From: Mesorhizobium sp. NZP2077 | Lineage (GTDB): Bacteria > Pseudomonadota > Alphaproteobacteria > Rhizobiales > Rhizobiaceae | Assembly (NCBI RefSeq): GCF_013170805.1 | Contig: NZ_CP051293.1 | Span: 2,858,001-2,922,000 of the forward strand | Direction of reading: 5' to 3' | DNA: 64,000 bases | Position numbers and translations under genes: made by a program | Notes under the pieces: generated by a model | Seen by the model: only the letters and a program-made list of their open reading frames with translations | What the model was told of the DNA's origin: nothing | The model's database searches: none | Shown: positions 15,491 to 24,174 of the stretch, in pieces | Layout: every line of letters begins with the position of its first letter | Position numbering within the stretch: position 1 is the stretch's first letter

Positions 15491-16267
15491 ATGCATCGGG
15501 GTTTATATGGGCGGCAAGATTGCGTGCGAAGTATTGCAGATGAAATTGATTCCATTCACGGGGTAGACACACCGGTCACGGATTTGAGCCCGTCCGACCG
15601 CGACCGGATGTTTGCGTTGTACGAGACCTACTACGAGGCCGTCGACCGCAACGGTTTCGAGCGCGATCTCGCCGAGAAGGATGCCGTCGTGATCATCCGG
15701 CGCGACCGGGAGATCATTGGGTTCTCGACCTACCTCGTCAGGCCGCAGACGATCGGCGAGGACACTGTCCACTATCTCTTTTCCGGCGACACCGTTCTCC
15801 ATTCGGCGCGCTGGGGCGACCCTATGCTGCTGCGCGGTTTCTTCCGCGCGGCGGGCGCCGCCAAGGCAAGGGTGGGGGGCCGCCTGTTCTGGTTCCCCAT
15901 CATAGGCGGGCACAGGACATTCCGCATCCTGCCCAACTTCTTCCGCGATTTCGTTCCCGCCATCGATGGCCAGGATTCAGCCCGCCTGCAGCTGATCCGC
16001 GACACAATTGCGGCCGCCCGCTATGGGGACTATTTCGATCCGGCCACGGGGTTGGTCGATTTCGGCCCGTCCCAGGGCCATTTGCGGCAACAATGGGCCG
16101 ATGTCGAGCAAACGGCGGTCCGCAACCGCTTCGCCGCTTTCTTCCTGAGAGCCAATCCCTTTTACTTCCGAGGCGTCGAGCTTGCCTGCCTGGCTGAGTT
16201 CGACGCAAGCAATCTGAAGCGTTATGGCGCAGCGAGTTTTGCCGAAGGGCTGAACCATGGTTGCTGA
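15491..16267 (+). CDS. GNAT-like acyltransferase candidate of the GH3 locus
   Basis: A 258-residue soluble protein. Residues 25-75 (LSPSDRDRMFALYETYYEAV then DAVVIIRRDREIIGFSTYLV) have the strand-helix pattern of the GNAT N-terminal half, but no clear acetyl-CoA P-loop (Q/RxxGxG/A) is visible, so a GNAT-like fold is a guess. FWFPIIGGHRTFRILPNFF is distinctive. The gene overlaps the GH3 gene by 11 bp, so the two products are almost certainly made together. It could tailor or present an acyl substrate for the GH3 enzyme. Confidence 0.75.
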   Translation: MHRGLYGRQDCVRSIADEIDSIHGVDTPVTDLSPSDRDRMFALYETYYEAVDRNGFERDLAEKDAVVIIRRDREIIGFSTYLVRPQTIGEDTVHYLFSGDTVLHSARWGDPMLLRGFFRAAGAAKARVGGRLFWFPIIGGHRTFRILPNFFRDFVPAIDGQDSARLQLIRDTIAAARYGDYFDPATGLVDFGPSQGHLRQQWADVEQTAVRNRFAAFFLRANPFYFRGVELACLAEFDASNLKRYGAASFAEGLNHGC

Positions 16268-17840
16268 AGCCTGGGCGCAGATTGCCGGTGCGACCGCCGC
16301 TGCCGAGGCTGTTTTCCAGTCCCGGCTCGACAGTGTCGAGGCCACGCAGCGCGCCGTCTTGCGGCGGCTTGTCAACGCCAATGCCGCGACAGCGTTCGGA
16401 GCTGACCAAGGCTTCGCCGGCGTCACTTCGGCGGAAACCTTTCGCGATCTGGTGCCGATCTGCGACTACGAGATGGTGTCGCCCTATATCGAACGAGTGG
16501 TCAGCGGGGGTGACAACGTGCTGACCGCCGAACCGGTCCGGTTCCTGGAACAGACCGGCGGCAGTTCCGGCGGCTCGAAATTTATTCCTTATACGGATAC
16601 GGGCCTGCAGGCCTTCACCGATTGCCTTTATCCCTGGCTGGCGAACCTGATCCGCCGCCGCCCGGGCATCAGGCGTGGACGCAGCTATTTTGCACTGAGC
16701 CCAGTGGGCCGCGGCGCGAACGAGCGCGTCGGCGCACACAGGTTGGGCAGTCCAGTGCCTTTCGCCTATTTCGGCGCCTTGCGCGACAGCCTGATCGAAC
16801 TTTCCGCCGTGCCGATGCACCTGCGGTTGCTCACCGATTTCGCCAACTGGCAGAGGCAGACCTGCCTGCATCTTTTGGCCGCTGAGGATCTTGCCCTGAT
16901 CTGGGTCTGGAGCCCGACCTATCTGACGGAAATCCTGCGCGCGATGCAACGCGATGGCGGAAGCCTGTTGGCGGAACTGGCTGAGAAGCTGCGCGCTACG
17001 CAGACGGCGGATGCGGTGCGCAGTCGCATTGCCGTGCTGGAACGCGCGCTTGGGAATTCGCAACTGTCGGAGATCTGGCCTCGCCTCGACACGATCAGCT
17101 GCTGGACCGACGCCTCGAGCAGCGGCTTTGCCGCCGCATTGCAGGCGCAATTCCCGCACGTGTTCATCCAGTCCAAGGGGCTGATGTCCACCGAAGCCGC
17201 CGTTTCATTCCCCTACGGCGATGGCCCCGGCTGTATACTGGCATCGCAAAGCGGGTTCTTCGAGTTTGTCGATGAAGGCGGTGCCTGCCTTTTCGCCTCG
17301 CAGTTGGAAGCCGGTCGGATCTACAGGCTGATCGTTACCACGGGCTCCGGTCTCTACCGCTACGACACGCAGGACATGATCGAGGTCACTGGATATAGCG
17401 GGGATACGCCGCGCCTGCGCTTCCATGGCCGTGCCGGCATGGCGTCCGATCTCTGTGGCGAGAAGCTCACGGAAGCTTTCGTCGCGCGCTGTCTGGCCGA
17501 GATCGGGCTCGATCATCGAACCTATGCGCTGCTGGTGGCGGTCGCGGCCCCACACCCGCACTACCGGCTTTTCGTCGAGGCTGGTCAAGGGCGCACCGTC
17601 GACGCGTTTGATGAAAGTCTCGACCACGCGCTCAAGGCCAATCCGCAATATGAATATGCCCGTCGGATCGGCCAGCTCGAGCCGTTGCGGGCCAAAGGCG
17701 TCGACGACCTCTATGGCAGGCTGAAGCGCCACCGCACGGCGGGCGGCACCAGTATTGCCGGGATGAAGGCGCCGATACTGCTCGGGCGATCGGACGCGGC
17801 GCTTCTAGCAGCGCTCGAAGCGGATCAGGGGGAGATCTAG
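16257..17840 (+). CDS. GH3-family acyl-acid adenylating/amido synthetase
   Basis: A 527-residue member of the GH3 branch of the ANL superfamily. The three ATP/AMP motifs can be placed: FLEQTGGSSGGSKFIPYTDT (motif I, around residue 97), LMSTEAAVSFPYG (motif II) and YRYDTQDMIEVTGYSG (motif III), then FHGRAGMASDLCGEKLTEAF. Plant GH3 enzymes adenylate acyl acids such as jasmonate or auxin and join them to amino acids; bacterial members are largely uncharacterised. It overlaps the upstream gene by 11 bp and lies beside a P450 and an ATP-grasp-like gene, suggesting a small specialised-metabolite pathway. Substrates unknown. Confidence 0.88.
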   Translation: MVAEAWAQIAGATAAAEAVFQSRLDSVEATQRAVLRRLVNANAATAFGADQGFAGVTSAETFRDLVPICDYEMVSPYIERVVSGGDNVLTAEPVRFLEQTGGSSGGSKFIPYTDTGLQAFTDCLYPWLANLIRRRPGIRRGRSYFALSPVGRGANERVGAHRLGSPVPFAYFGALRDSLIELSAVPMHLRLLTDFANWQRQTCLHLLAAEDLALIWVWSPTYLTEILRAMQRDGGSLLAELAEKLRATQTADAVRSRIAVLERALGNSQLSEIWPRLDTISCWTDASSSGFAAALQAQFPHVFIQSKGLMSTEAAVSFPYGDGPGCILASQSGFFEFVDEGGACLFASQLEAGRIYRLIVTTGSGLYRYDTQDMIEVTGYSGDTPRLRFHGRAGMASDLCGEKLTEAFVARCLAEIGLDHRTYALLVAVAAPHPHYRLFVEAGQGRTVDAFDESLDHALKANPQYEYARRIGQLEPLRAKGVDDLYGRLKRHRTAGGTSIAGMKAPILLGRSDAALLAALEADQGEI

Positions 17841-17918
17841 GATGATGCCGCATCTCCTTGGCATGGAATCGAAAATCCGGGTTGCCGGGCAAGGTCGCGA
17901 AGACCGCAGGCAGACGGG

Positions 17919-19124
17919 TCAGGCCGTCAGGCGCAAGGTCAACGCGTCCAGGCCGCGGATGGAGGAATTGTCCATCCAGCGGGCGGCAACCGGTTCGATG
18001 GTGTTCCAACGGGCGAGTGCGGCTTCCAGCACCGCGGTACCTTCCATTTCCGCGAGCGCCCTGCCGATGCATACGTGCGCGCCCCGGCCGAAGGCCAAAT
18101 TCTGCTTGCCGGCCCGGCCAAGGTCGAAACGCGACGCATCAGCAAACTGGGCGGGATCGCGGTTGGCGGCGCCGACGAGGAGCACCAACAGATCGTCCTT
18201 CTCGATTTCCTGGCCGTCAAGCATGACGGGTTCGAGTGGCCAGCGGCAGATCTTCTGTACAGGGCTTTCCAGCCGCAGCGTTTCGGCAACGGCATTGGCG
18301 GCAAGCCGGCGGTCTCTACGCAGGGCGGACCACTGGGAAGGCTGGTGAGCAAGATGGAACAGCATGTTGCCGATAAGGTGCACCGTGGTCTCGTGGCCGG
18401 CAAAGGCAAGGAAGGCAATGTTGCGACCGGCGGCCGTCAGCCCCAGCGCCTCGACAAGACTGGCAAGCCCAGTCAGCAGCGGCGGTACCTGCCCGGCGGC
18501 AAGCAGACGACGCAGATGCTCCACGAAATAGTCGGACATTTCGTCGGCCGGGTTGCCATGGCCGCCAAACGCTTCGTCGAAGCCGGCATCGAGAATGGTG
18601 CGGATCGAGCCCGACCATGCCCGGATCATCGGCATGTCCTCGTCCGGCACGCCAAGCAGGCGGCAGATGACCCATTCGGGTACGGCGCGCGTGAAGGCGG
18701 CCACGACATCAATCGTGCCGGACTGGCCGGCATCGCCGACAAGGTCCTCGACCGCTTCGTCCACGACGGGACGCAATGCTGCCATGCCTTTGCCGACAAA
18801 GGGTTGCTGCAGCGCCTGGCGCAGGGCGGTGTGGGCGCTGCCCTCCTGATAGATCAGCCAGTCGCGGATCGCGGAAGACGGCTCGGCGGTCCCGCCGCCC
18901 GGCGGTACATGCGACAGCTTGCGATTGGCGAGGCTGCTCGAAACGAGATCGTAGCCGGTGAGGTAGACATCGCCCCAAGGCGCTCGCCAGACCGGAGCGC
19001 GCCGTCGCATTTCATCATGGATCGCGTAGGTGTCCGCGGCACCTTCGAAGGCGCCGGCACGAATGCCTTGCCATGGATGCCGCACGGCTTCGAATGCAGG
19101 ACTGGAAGAAGGCTCGTTATGCAT
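17919..19124 (-). CDS. Cytochrome P450
   Basis: A 401-residue soluble bacterial P450. The I-helix oxygen-activation motif is AFAGHETTVHLIG, the K-helix ExxR is ETLRLESPV, and the heme-cysteine signature is LAFGRGAHVCIGRALAEME. It would hydroxylate or otherwise oxidise a small molecule using ferredoxin electrons; no ferredoxin or reductase gene is adjacent. It faces the GH3 gene convergently (78 bp apart) and is divergent from the ATP-grasp-like gene (74 bp apart), so it shares a promoter region with the latter. Product and substrate unknown. Confidence 0.94.
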   Translation of the reverse strand: MHNEPSSSPAFEAVRHPWQGIRAGAFEGAADTYAIHDEMRRRAPVWRAPWGDVYLTGYDLVSSSLANRKLSHVPPGGGTAEPSSAIRDWLIYQEGSAHTALRQALQQPFVGKGMAALRPVVDEAVEDLVGDAGQSGTIDVVAAFTRAVPEWVICRLLGVPDEDMPMIRAWSGSIRTILDAGFDEAFGGHGNPADEMSDYFVEHLRRLLAAGQVPPLLTGLASLVEALGLTAAGRNIAFLAFAGHETTVHLIGNMLFHLAHQPSQWSALRRDRRLAANAVAETLRLESPVQKICRWPLEPVMLDGQEIEKDDLLVLLVGAANRDPAQFADASRFDLGRAGKQNLAFGRGAHVCIGRALAEMEGTAVLEAALARWNTIEPVAARWMDNSSIRGLDALTLRLTA

Positions 19125-19198
19125 CGACTTTCGAGAAACCCCACCTTTCCAGCCCGCACAGGTTTGCGCCAGGCACGCCTGGATATCGACGCCCGGCC

Positions 19199-20260
19199 AT
19201 GACCAGCGATCAGGGACCGATCTATTATTTCTGCACGCGCCAACACGCTTACACGATGGGCGTGCTGCTTGGCTATTACCGCCACGGGCTTGGTGATCTG
19301 GTCCGGATCATTCCCTATGAGTTGGCGGGAAGGCTCGGCCCAGTCACTCCCGGCACCTTCATCTTCACCGATTTCGAAAGGCTGTCGCCGGCGCGGTTGG
19401 AGGCCGCGATTGCATTGCATGGCCGCATCGCCTTGCTCAATCCAGGTCTGTTGCGCCTCAACGACCCGGCAATCGTGCCGCGGCGCTTCGACTTGCTGAA
19501 GCGGCTCAAGGGCGCCGGCCTGAACGATTTCGATGTGTATCGCCTGGGGGAGCGCAAGTCTGTTCGCCGGTTTCCGGTTTTCGTGCGCTGGGAGAGCCAG
19601 CATGAGCCGCCGCTGACCGGGCTGATCGACGGCGCCGATGCGCTGGAGGCGGCGATTGCCGGCCTGCCGGGCCATGTTCGCCAGGACCCCGACCTGATGA
19701 TTGTGGAATATGGCGCGGCCCCTTCGGCCGACGGCCGGTTTCGCAAGTACTCGGCCTACAAGGTCGGGCCGACGATCTATCCGCAGCACTGCTTCATCAA
19801 TGAGAACTGGTACATCAAGTTTCCCGGCACCCGCTTCACTGAAGCCGACAGAGCCGAAAGCCGCGCCTATGTAGCCGACAATCCGCATGCCACGCAGATC
19901 GAGCGTGTCTTTGCGCTGGCAGGCATCGATTACGGCCGCATCGACTACGGCATCGTCGATGGCCGGGTGCAGACCTTCGAGATCAACAACAATCCAACGG
20001 TTCTGGCGCGGCCGCCTGACTGGGATCCTGGTGTGGATTACAGCCGCTACGCTGAGATGCATGAGCGCGCCCTGCGCGGCATCATGCGGCGGCCGTCCGG
20101 CCCCAACCTGTTGCTCGGCGACTGCTCGATGAGCGTCGATGCCATGCACGTCGATGCCATGCACGCGGTGCGGCAGCGCATTGCAGGATTTTCCCGGCGG
20201 CGGCGGCTGTCGCTGCGGCCGCTGAAGAAGCGGCTGGCGCGGCTGTTCGGCCGGGGGTGA
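19199..20260 (+). CDS. ATP-grasp-like ligase candidate
   Basis: A 353-residue protein. The C-terminal part has the ATP-grasp metal-binding pattern RIDYGIVDGRVQTFEINNNP (E-x-N-x-N), preceded by IVEYGAAP and a substrate-facing loop FRKYSAYKVG. The N-terminal half carries a short nucleotide-like domain (IFTDFERLSPARLEAA). ATP-grasp enzymes join carboxylates to amines via acyl phosphates, so an amide or peptide bond is plausible. Near the C-terminus the pentapeptide VDAMH is duplicated by a 15-bp tandem repeat. The ATG at 19199 overlaps the end of a frame continuing from upstream, but family-like sequence starts here. Confidence 0.72.
   Translation: MTSDQGPIYYFCTRQHAYTMGVLLGYYRHGLGDLVRIIPYELAGRLGPVTPGTFIFTDFERLSPARLEAAIALHGRIALLNPGLLRLNDPAIVPRRFDLLKRLKGAGLNDFDVYRLGERKSVRRFPVFVRWESQHEPPLTGLIDGADALEAAIAGLPGHVRQDPDLMIVEYGAAPSADGRFRKYSAYKVGPTIYPQHCFINENWYIKFPGTRFTEADRAESRAYVADNPHATQIERVFALAGIDYGRIDYGIVDGRVQTFEINNNPTVLARPPDWDPGVDYSRYAEMHERALRGIMRRPSGPNLLLGDCSMSVDAMHVDAMHAVRQRIAGFSRRRRLSLRPLKKRLARLFGRG
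20135..20164. repeat. In-frame 15-bp tandem duplication
   Basis: The unit GTCGATGCCATGCAC occurs twice back to back (20135-20149 and 20150-20164), giving VDAMHVDAMH near the C-terminus of the ATP-grasp-like protein. The frame is preserved. Identity is exact, so the duplication looks recent. Confidence 0.9.
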
Positions 20261-20301
20261 AGAACAATCTGGTGCCGCCCAAGCCGCGCCGGCTGGGCGA
20301 C

Positions 20302-21168
20302 TTATCTGGTGGCGGCTGCAACCAGCATTTCGCATGGCCCTTCGAACTGTCCGTCCTGTTCGAACTGGCCAAGCGCGGTTTCGATTTCGGCCCAGGCGTC
20401 GTCCTGCTCGCTGGGCGACAGGCCGGCCAGCATCTGGTGCAGCGCGCCGAACGATTCCTGCTCGAACTGCAGGCATTCGAGCGCCGATCGCAGCCGCACC
20501 GGCGCGTTGACCTTCTCGATGCGCACGTCGTGGAACCCCGCATCGGTCAGGCGCTTGGCCAGCACCGCCGGGTCGCCCAGGCTGAACGGCCCGGGCTGGC
20601 CGGGCAGGGGCGCGGGCAGCGCGGCGCGGCGGCGGATGATGCCGACCGGAATGGAGAAGAACGGGTTCCTGTCGGCGGTGGAATAGACGATGGCGCCAAC
20701 CTTGCCACCTGGCTTCAGATGATCGCGCATGCCGCCCAGCGCCCGGTTCTGGTCGGGAAAATAGATCAGCCCGACGCGCGAGATCGCCGCGTCGAATGGT
20801 TCGGCCGAAATGGCATCCAGCATTTCGCCATCGGCGACGGCGGTGTCGACATTGGCGTAGCCGGCCAGCCTCGCATTCTCGGCGGCAAAGTTCAGAATGC
20901 CGGCCGAGATGTCGGTGGCCAGCACATAGCCCGTCGGCCCGACACGCCGCGCCGCCGTCAGCGTCTGTTCGCCGGCACCGGCAGCGACGTCGAGGACCCG
21001 GCTGCCCTTGCCGACATCGGTCATGTCAAGCATCAGTTCGGTGGCGAGTCCGAGCCAGCGGGTCAACAGCGAACCCCAGCGGTTCCAGGCCTCGGCGGCG
21101 CTGTCCCATTGCCTGCGGGTGGTTTCCTTGAACTTTGCCGGATCGAAAATCGGTTGCTGCATGGTCAT
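20302..21168 (-). CDS. Class I SAM-dependent methyltransferase
   Basis: A 288-residue methyltransferase. SAM-binding motif I is VLDVAAGAGEQTLTAARRVG, followed by YVLATDISAGILNFAAENA and the acidic post-loop AVADGEMLD; the UbiE/arsenite-methyltransferase style LKPGGKVGAIVYS is present. Substrate unknown. The ATG at 21168 has a GGAGG ribosome site. It is divergent from a LysR gene that probably regulates it. It borders the GH3/P450/ATP-grasp locus and could belong to it, but the convergent orientation and its own regulator leave this open. Confidence 0.88.
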   Translation of the reverse strand: MTMQQPIFDPAKFKETTRRQWDSAAEAWNRWGSLLTRWLGLATELMLDMTDVGKGSRVLDVAAGAGEQTLTAARRVGPTGYVLATDISAGILNFAAENARLAGYANVDTAVADGEMLDAISAEPFDAAISRVGLIYFPDQNRALGGMRDHLKPGGKVGAIVYSTADRNPFFSIPVGIIRRRAALPAPLPGQPGPFSLGDPAVLAKRLTDAGFHDVRIEKVNAPVRLRSALECLQFEQESFGALHQMLAGLSPSEQDDAWAEIETALGQFEQDGQFEGPCEMLVAAATR

Positions 21169-21285
21169 GACTTCCTCCGCGAAGGCACTATTGCCTTGCC
21201 GGAAAGCCTAGGGGTGGCGTAATTCTGGTGCCATTCTCGAAATCTCGACGCCCATTTTGCAAAATTGCACGGATCGGGGTCCAGG

Positions 21286-22176
21286 ATGCATTGGGATGAC
21301 TTGCGGATTTTCCTGGCCGTCGCGCGCGACGGCTCGATAAGCGGCGCCGCAAAACGCATGAACATCCAGCACTCCACCGTGTCGAGGCGTATCCGGCTGC
21401 TGGAGACGCAGCTTGGCACGCGGCTGATCGAGCGCAAGAAATCCGGCTACGAACTGACGCCGGCAGGCGACGAACTGAGGATGGCGGCCGGCAAGATGGA
21501 GCTGGAAGTGCTTGAGGTCGAAGGCGCGCTCGGCGGCCAGGAAGACCGCGTCGCAGGCGAGCTCAGGGTGTCGGCGATCAACAACATGGCTTCATCAGTG
21601 CTGATGCCGATCTTCGCCGGCTTCAGCGCGGCCTACCCAGATATCCGCCTGCATGTGCAGGTCTCCAACAAATATGTCAGCCTCGCCGAACGCCATGCCG
21701 ACATCGCCATCCGGCTGACCAACACGCCGCTCGACACGCTGGTCGGCACCCGGCTCACCAATGTGGCGTCGGCCGTCTACGGGGAGCGGCGCTATCTCGA
21801 GGGTCTGCGCGCCAGCGGCGCCACGCCGAGCTGGCTTGGCGTGGAGTGCTGCGCCTTCCACCAATCCTGGACCCATGCGGCATGCCCGGACCACCGCCAC
21901 AGTTTCTTCGTCGACGACACGCTGCTGACGCTGGCTGCCCTGAAGCAGGGGCTGGGCATCGCCTATCTGCCCTGCTTCATGGGCGATAGCGCCGGCGAAC
22001 TGGAGCGCTTTCGCGAACCGGACCCGATCCACGATCTTGGGCTCTGGCTGCTCTACCATCCGGACCTCAAGCGAACCAAGCGCGTCAGGATGTTTCGCGA
22101 ACACATGATGGCGGCCATCCGCGACCAGAGCGCGCTGTTCGAAGGCCTCCTGCCACAGCCATCAGGATCGGCTTGA
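21286..22176 (+). CDS. LysR family transcriptional regulator
   Basis: A 296-residue LysR protein. The helix-turn-helix is MHWDDLRIFLAVARDGSISG followed by MNIQHSTVSRRIRLLETQLG; the effector domain follows. The ATG at 21286 aligns with the family start, while an upstream in-frame start (21265) adds seven unlikely residues. It is divergent from the methyltransferase gene with 117 bp between them, containing AT-rich promoter sequence. Inducer unknown. Confidence 0.92.
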   Translation: MHWDDLRIFLAVARDGSISGAAKRMNIQHSTVSRRIRLLETQLGTRLIERKKSGYELTPAGDELRMAAGKMELEVLEVEGALGGQEDRVAGELRVSAINNMASSVLMPIFAGFSAAYPDIRLHVQVSNKYVSLAERHADIAIRLTNTPLDTLVGTRLTNVASAVYGERRYLEGLRASGATPSWLGVECCAFHQSWTHAACPDHRHSFFVDDTLLTLAALKQGLGIAYLPCFMGDSAGELERFREPDPIHDLGLWLLYHPDLKRTKRVRMFREHMMAAIRDQSALFEGLLPQPSGSA

Positions 22177-22205
22177 CAGGAACCTGGCATCGGACCGCAG
22201 GCCGT

Positions 22206-22901
22206 TCATACCGCCGTGCCGACCAGCGCGCCGATGCCGGCGGTGAGCGCCATGGCGAAGGCGCCCCAGAAGGTGACGCGCAGCGTTGCGCGAAGGATGT
22301 TGGCGCCGCCCGCCCTGGCGCCGATGGCGCCGAGAAAGCCAAGGAAAAGCAGGGAGGCCACCGAAACCGCCAGCACCAGCATGGAGGCCGGCGACACCAG
22401 CACCATGAGCAACGGCATAGCCGCACCGACGCTGAAGGTCGCCGCCGAGGTCAGCGCCGCCTGGATCGGCCGCGCCGTGGTCATTTCGGAAATGCCGAGT
22501 TCGTCATGGGCGTGCGCGGCCAGTGCATCCCTGACCATCAGCTGATCGGCGACCTGCCGCGCCAGGCCTGTCTCCAACCCGCGATTGACGTAGATCTGCG
22601 CCAGTTCCTCGCGCTCGAATTCCGGCTGCGTCCTGAGTTCCTCGCGTTCGCGGGCAAGGTCGGCATTCTCGGTGTCCGACTGGGAGCTGACCGAGACATA
22701 CTCGCCGGCCGCCATCGACATGGCGCCGGCGACCAGCCCGGCTATGCCGGCAACCAGAACCTGCGAAGTCGGCGCGGCGGCCGAGGCTACGCCGACGATA
22801 AGGCTGGCGGTCGAGACGATGCCGTCATTGGCCCCTAGCACCGCGGCGCGTAGCCAGCCGATACGTGACACCAGATGGTTTTCGACATGCAGGCGGCTCA
22901 T
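22206..22901 (-). CDS. VIT1/CCC1-type iron/manganese transporter
   Basis: A 231-residue membrane protein of the vacuolar iron transporter family. The first helix carries LRAAVLGANDGIVSTASLIV, then AGAMSMAAGEYVSVSSQSD, both diagnostic. A cytoplasmic acidic/helical metal-binding region (LAREREELRTQPEFEREELA) separates helices 2 and 3, and three further helices follow. It likely moves Fe2+ or Mn2+ out of the cytoplasm. It overlaps the upstream OsmC gene by 4 bp, suggesting a shared stress-related operon. Confidence 0.92.
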   Translation of the reverse strand: MSRLHVENHLVSRIGWLRAAVLGANDGIVSTASLIVGVASAAAPTSQVLVAGIAGLVAGAMSMAAGEYVSVSSQSDTENADLAREREELRTQPEFEREELAQIYVNRGLETGLARQVADQLMVRDALAAHAHDELGISEMTTARPIQAALTSAATFSVGAAMPLLMVLVSPASMLVLAVSVASLLFLGFLGAIGARAGGANILRATLRVTFWGAFAMALTAGIGALVGTAV

Positions 22902-23302
22902 GCTTTTCTCCTGATCGTGCCTTCGAGTTTCGTGGCGGCGGCGACTGTGTTGGAAATCGTGCCGTATTTGCGGACGTTCTTGTGCAGCAGCTCCAGCCGC
23001 TGGTCGGTTTCATCGGTGTCGACGACAAGCTCGTAGTCGATCGAGGCAATCCCCGGCGGGCTGTCGCGCCGAACGGCATGCAACGCGACCCTGACGCCGC
23101 GCAGCTTGAAACCAAGCATTGGCGTCACGCGCTCGATGCCCTTGATCATACAGGCGGCGATGGCCGCGAGAAGCAGTTCGGCTGGATTGAAGGCATCGGC
23201 CCGGCCCTCGAGACAGGTGTCGAGAACAAGCGCGGCGTTCTTGGTGGTAGCCACGCTGCCTCGTGCATCGGTCCGTCTGGCTTCAACGCTGTATTCGAAC
23301 AT
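22898..23302 (-). CDS. OsmC family peroxiredoxin-like protein
   Basis: A 134-residue OsmC/Ohr fold protein: EYSVEARRTDARGSVAT, then FNPAELLLAAIAACMIKGIE with the first redox cysteine. The second cysteine typical of Ohr is not seen at the expected place, so it is closer to the YhfA/OsmC-like branch. Roles in organic peroxide or sulfur-compound handling are known for the fold. It is the first gene of a two-gene unit with the VIT transporter (ATGA overlap). Confidence 0.85.
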   Translation of the reverse strand: MFEYSVEARRTDARGSVATTKNAALVLDTCLEGRADAFNPAELLLAAIAACMIKGIERVTPMLGFKLRGVRVALHAVRRDSPPGIASIDYELVVDTDETDQRLELLHKNVRKYGTISNTVAAATKLEGTIRRKA

Positions 23303-23378
23303 GGTGCCACCTGCTTCGCCGCCCGTGCAGCGGGCGCCGTGCAGGGGGTTCTAGCCTGTGTTCGAGAGCCCGGAGTTG

Positions 23379-23583
23379 ATCCAGGTCAGAATCCGGCCGC
23401 CCTGTTCGCGTTCATGTGCACGGCACCCGGTAGATCGCCGGAATAACCAGCACCGTCAGCAGCGTCGAGGAGGCCAGGCCGAACAGCAGCGAGATCGCCA
23501 GCCCCTGGAAGATCGGATCGTTCAGGATCAACGCCGCGCCGATCATGGCGGCAATCGCGGTCAGCAGGATCGGCCTGAACCGG
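23379..23583. repeat. Duplicated 3' end of RND efflux gene, copy A
   Basis: These 205 bp align without length change to 25658-25862, the 3' end and downstream flank of the intact RND permease gene, in the same orientation and with strong but imperfect identity. The two copies flank a segment with three unrelated genes. Upstream homology stops abruptly at 23583, where the sequence changes from the family codons to unrelated DNA. Confidence 0.85.
23414..23583 (-). pseudogene. RND efflux permease, C-terminal fragment
   Basis: The minus strand encodes about 55 residues matching the C-terminus of the intact RND pump at 25691-28888: RFRPILLTAIAAMIGAALIL, then DPIFQGLAISLLFG and TVLVIPAIYRV, with its own stop at 23414-23416. 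The remaining roughly 1000 residues are missing. Differences from the intact copy are mostly conservative, so this is an old duplicate or a separate homologue's remnant and not a fresh copy. Confidence 0.88.
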
Positions 23584-23691
23584 TAGTACCGGGCGCCTTG
23601 TCTTGTCTCTGATAGCCGAGCCCTACCTGGACCTCATGTTGCCACAATCGGACAATGCGATGGAGCAAGTATCAGCGATGGATCCATCAAA

Positions 23692-24174
23692 GTGAAGAGC
23701 GCCGTATTTCCTGCCGTCGTGGTGCTCGCCGGTATGACGGTGCCGGCGTGGGCCGATGCGGTATGCATGGCCAGCATCGGGCGGTTTGAGCCCGGGCAAT
23801 ATGCCTGCCTGAGGGTCGGCGGGGCGAGCCACCTGGCCCGCTGCGAGGTGAACCTCAATATCCTGTCTTGGAAAGAGGTCCTTGACCATTGCCCGGGTGA
23901 CCCGGCGCCAGCACCCGCGCCGACTACATCCGTCTGCCGGGCCAACGGCCAGTTCACCCTGGGCGGCGGCTTTGCCTGTCTCGTCGTGGCCGGCGACACG
24001 CACCTCGCGCGCTGCGACACCGTGCTCAATGCTTCGTCCTGGACCAACGTTCAGGAAGGCTGCCCCGGTCCGCCGCAAGCTCAAGTCACTCCGGATTCCC
24101 AGGCATATCCATTGCTCGAGCATCCGTTGTCTGGTCCTCGACGCCTGATTGAACGATTGCGTGACGCGCTGTGA
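23692..24174 (+). CDS. Secreted protein with two cysteine-rich repeats
   Basis: A 160-residue protein starting at a GTG, with a signal peptide (MKSAVFPAVVVLAGMTVPAW to ADA). The mature part holds two homologous units of about 45 residues: CMASIGRFEPGQYACLRVGG ... ARCEVNLNILSW ... DHCPG and CRANGQFTLGGGFACLVVAG ... ARCDTVLNASSW ... EGCPG. Each has four cysteines in the same spacing, so two disulfides per unit are likely. A proline-rich linker joins them. No family recognised. It sits in the segment flanked by the RND-end duplication. Confidence 0.72.
   Translation: MKSAVFPAVVVLAGMTVPAWADAVCMASIGRFEPGQYACLRVGGASHLARCEVNLNILSWKEVLDHCPGDPAPAPAPTTSVCRANGQFTLGGGFACLVVAGDTHLARCDTVLNASSWTNVQEGCPGPPQAQVTPDSQAYPLLEHPLSGPRRLIERLRDAL

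Noticed and set aside
23375..23400. Possible fourth anaerobox TTGATCCAGGTCAG near 23379
   Set aside because: The second half-site is GTCAG and not ATCAA, and the duplicate at 25658 is weaker still; it is better explained as part of the duplicated flank.
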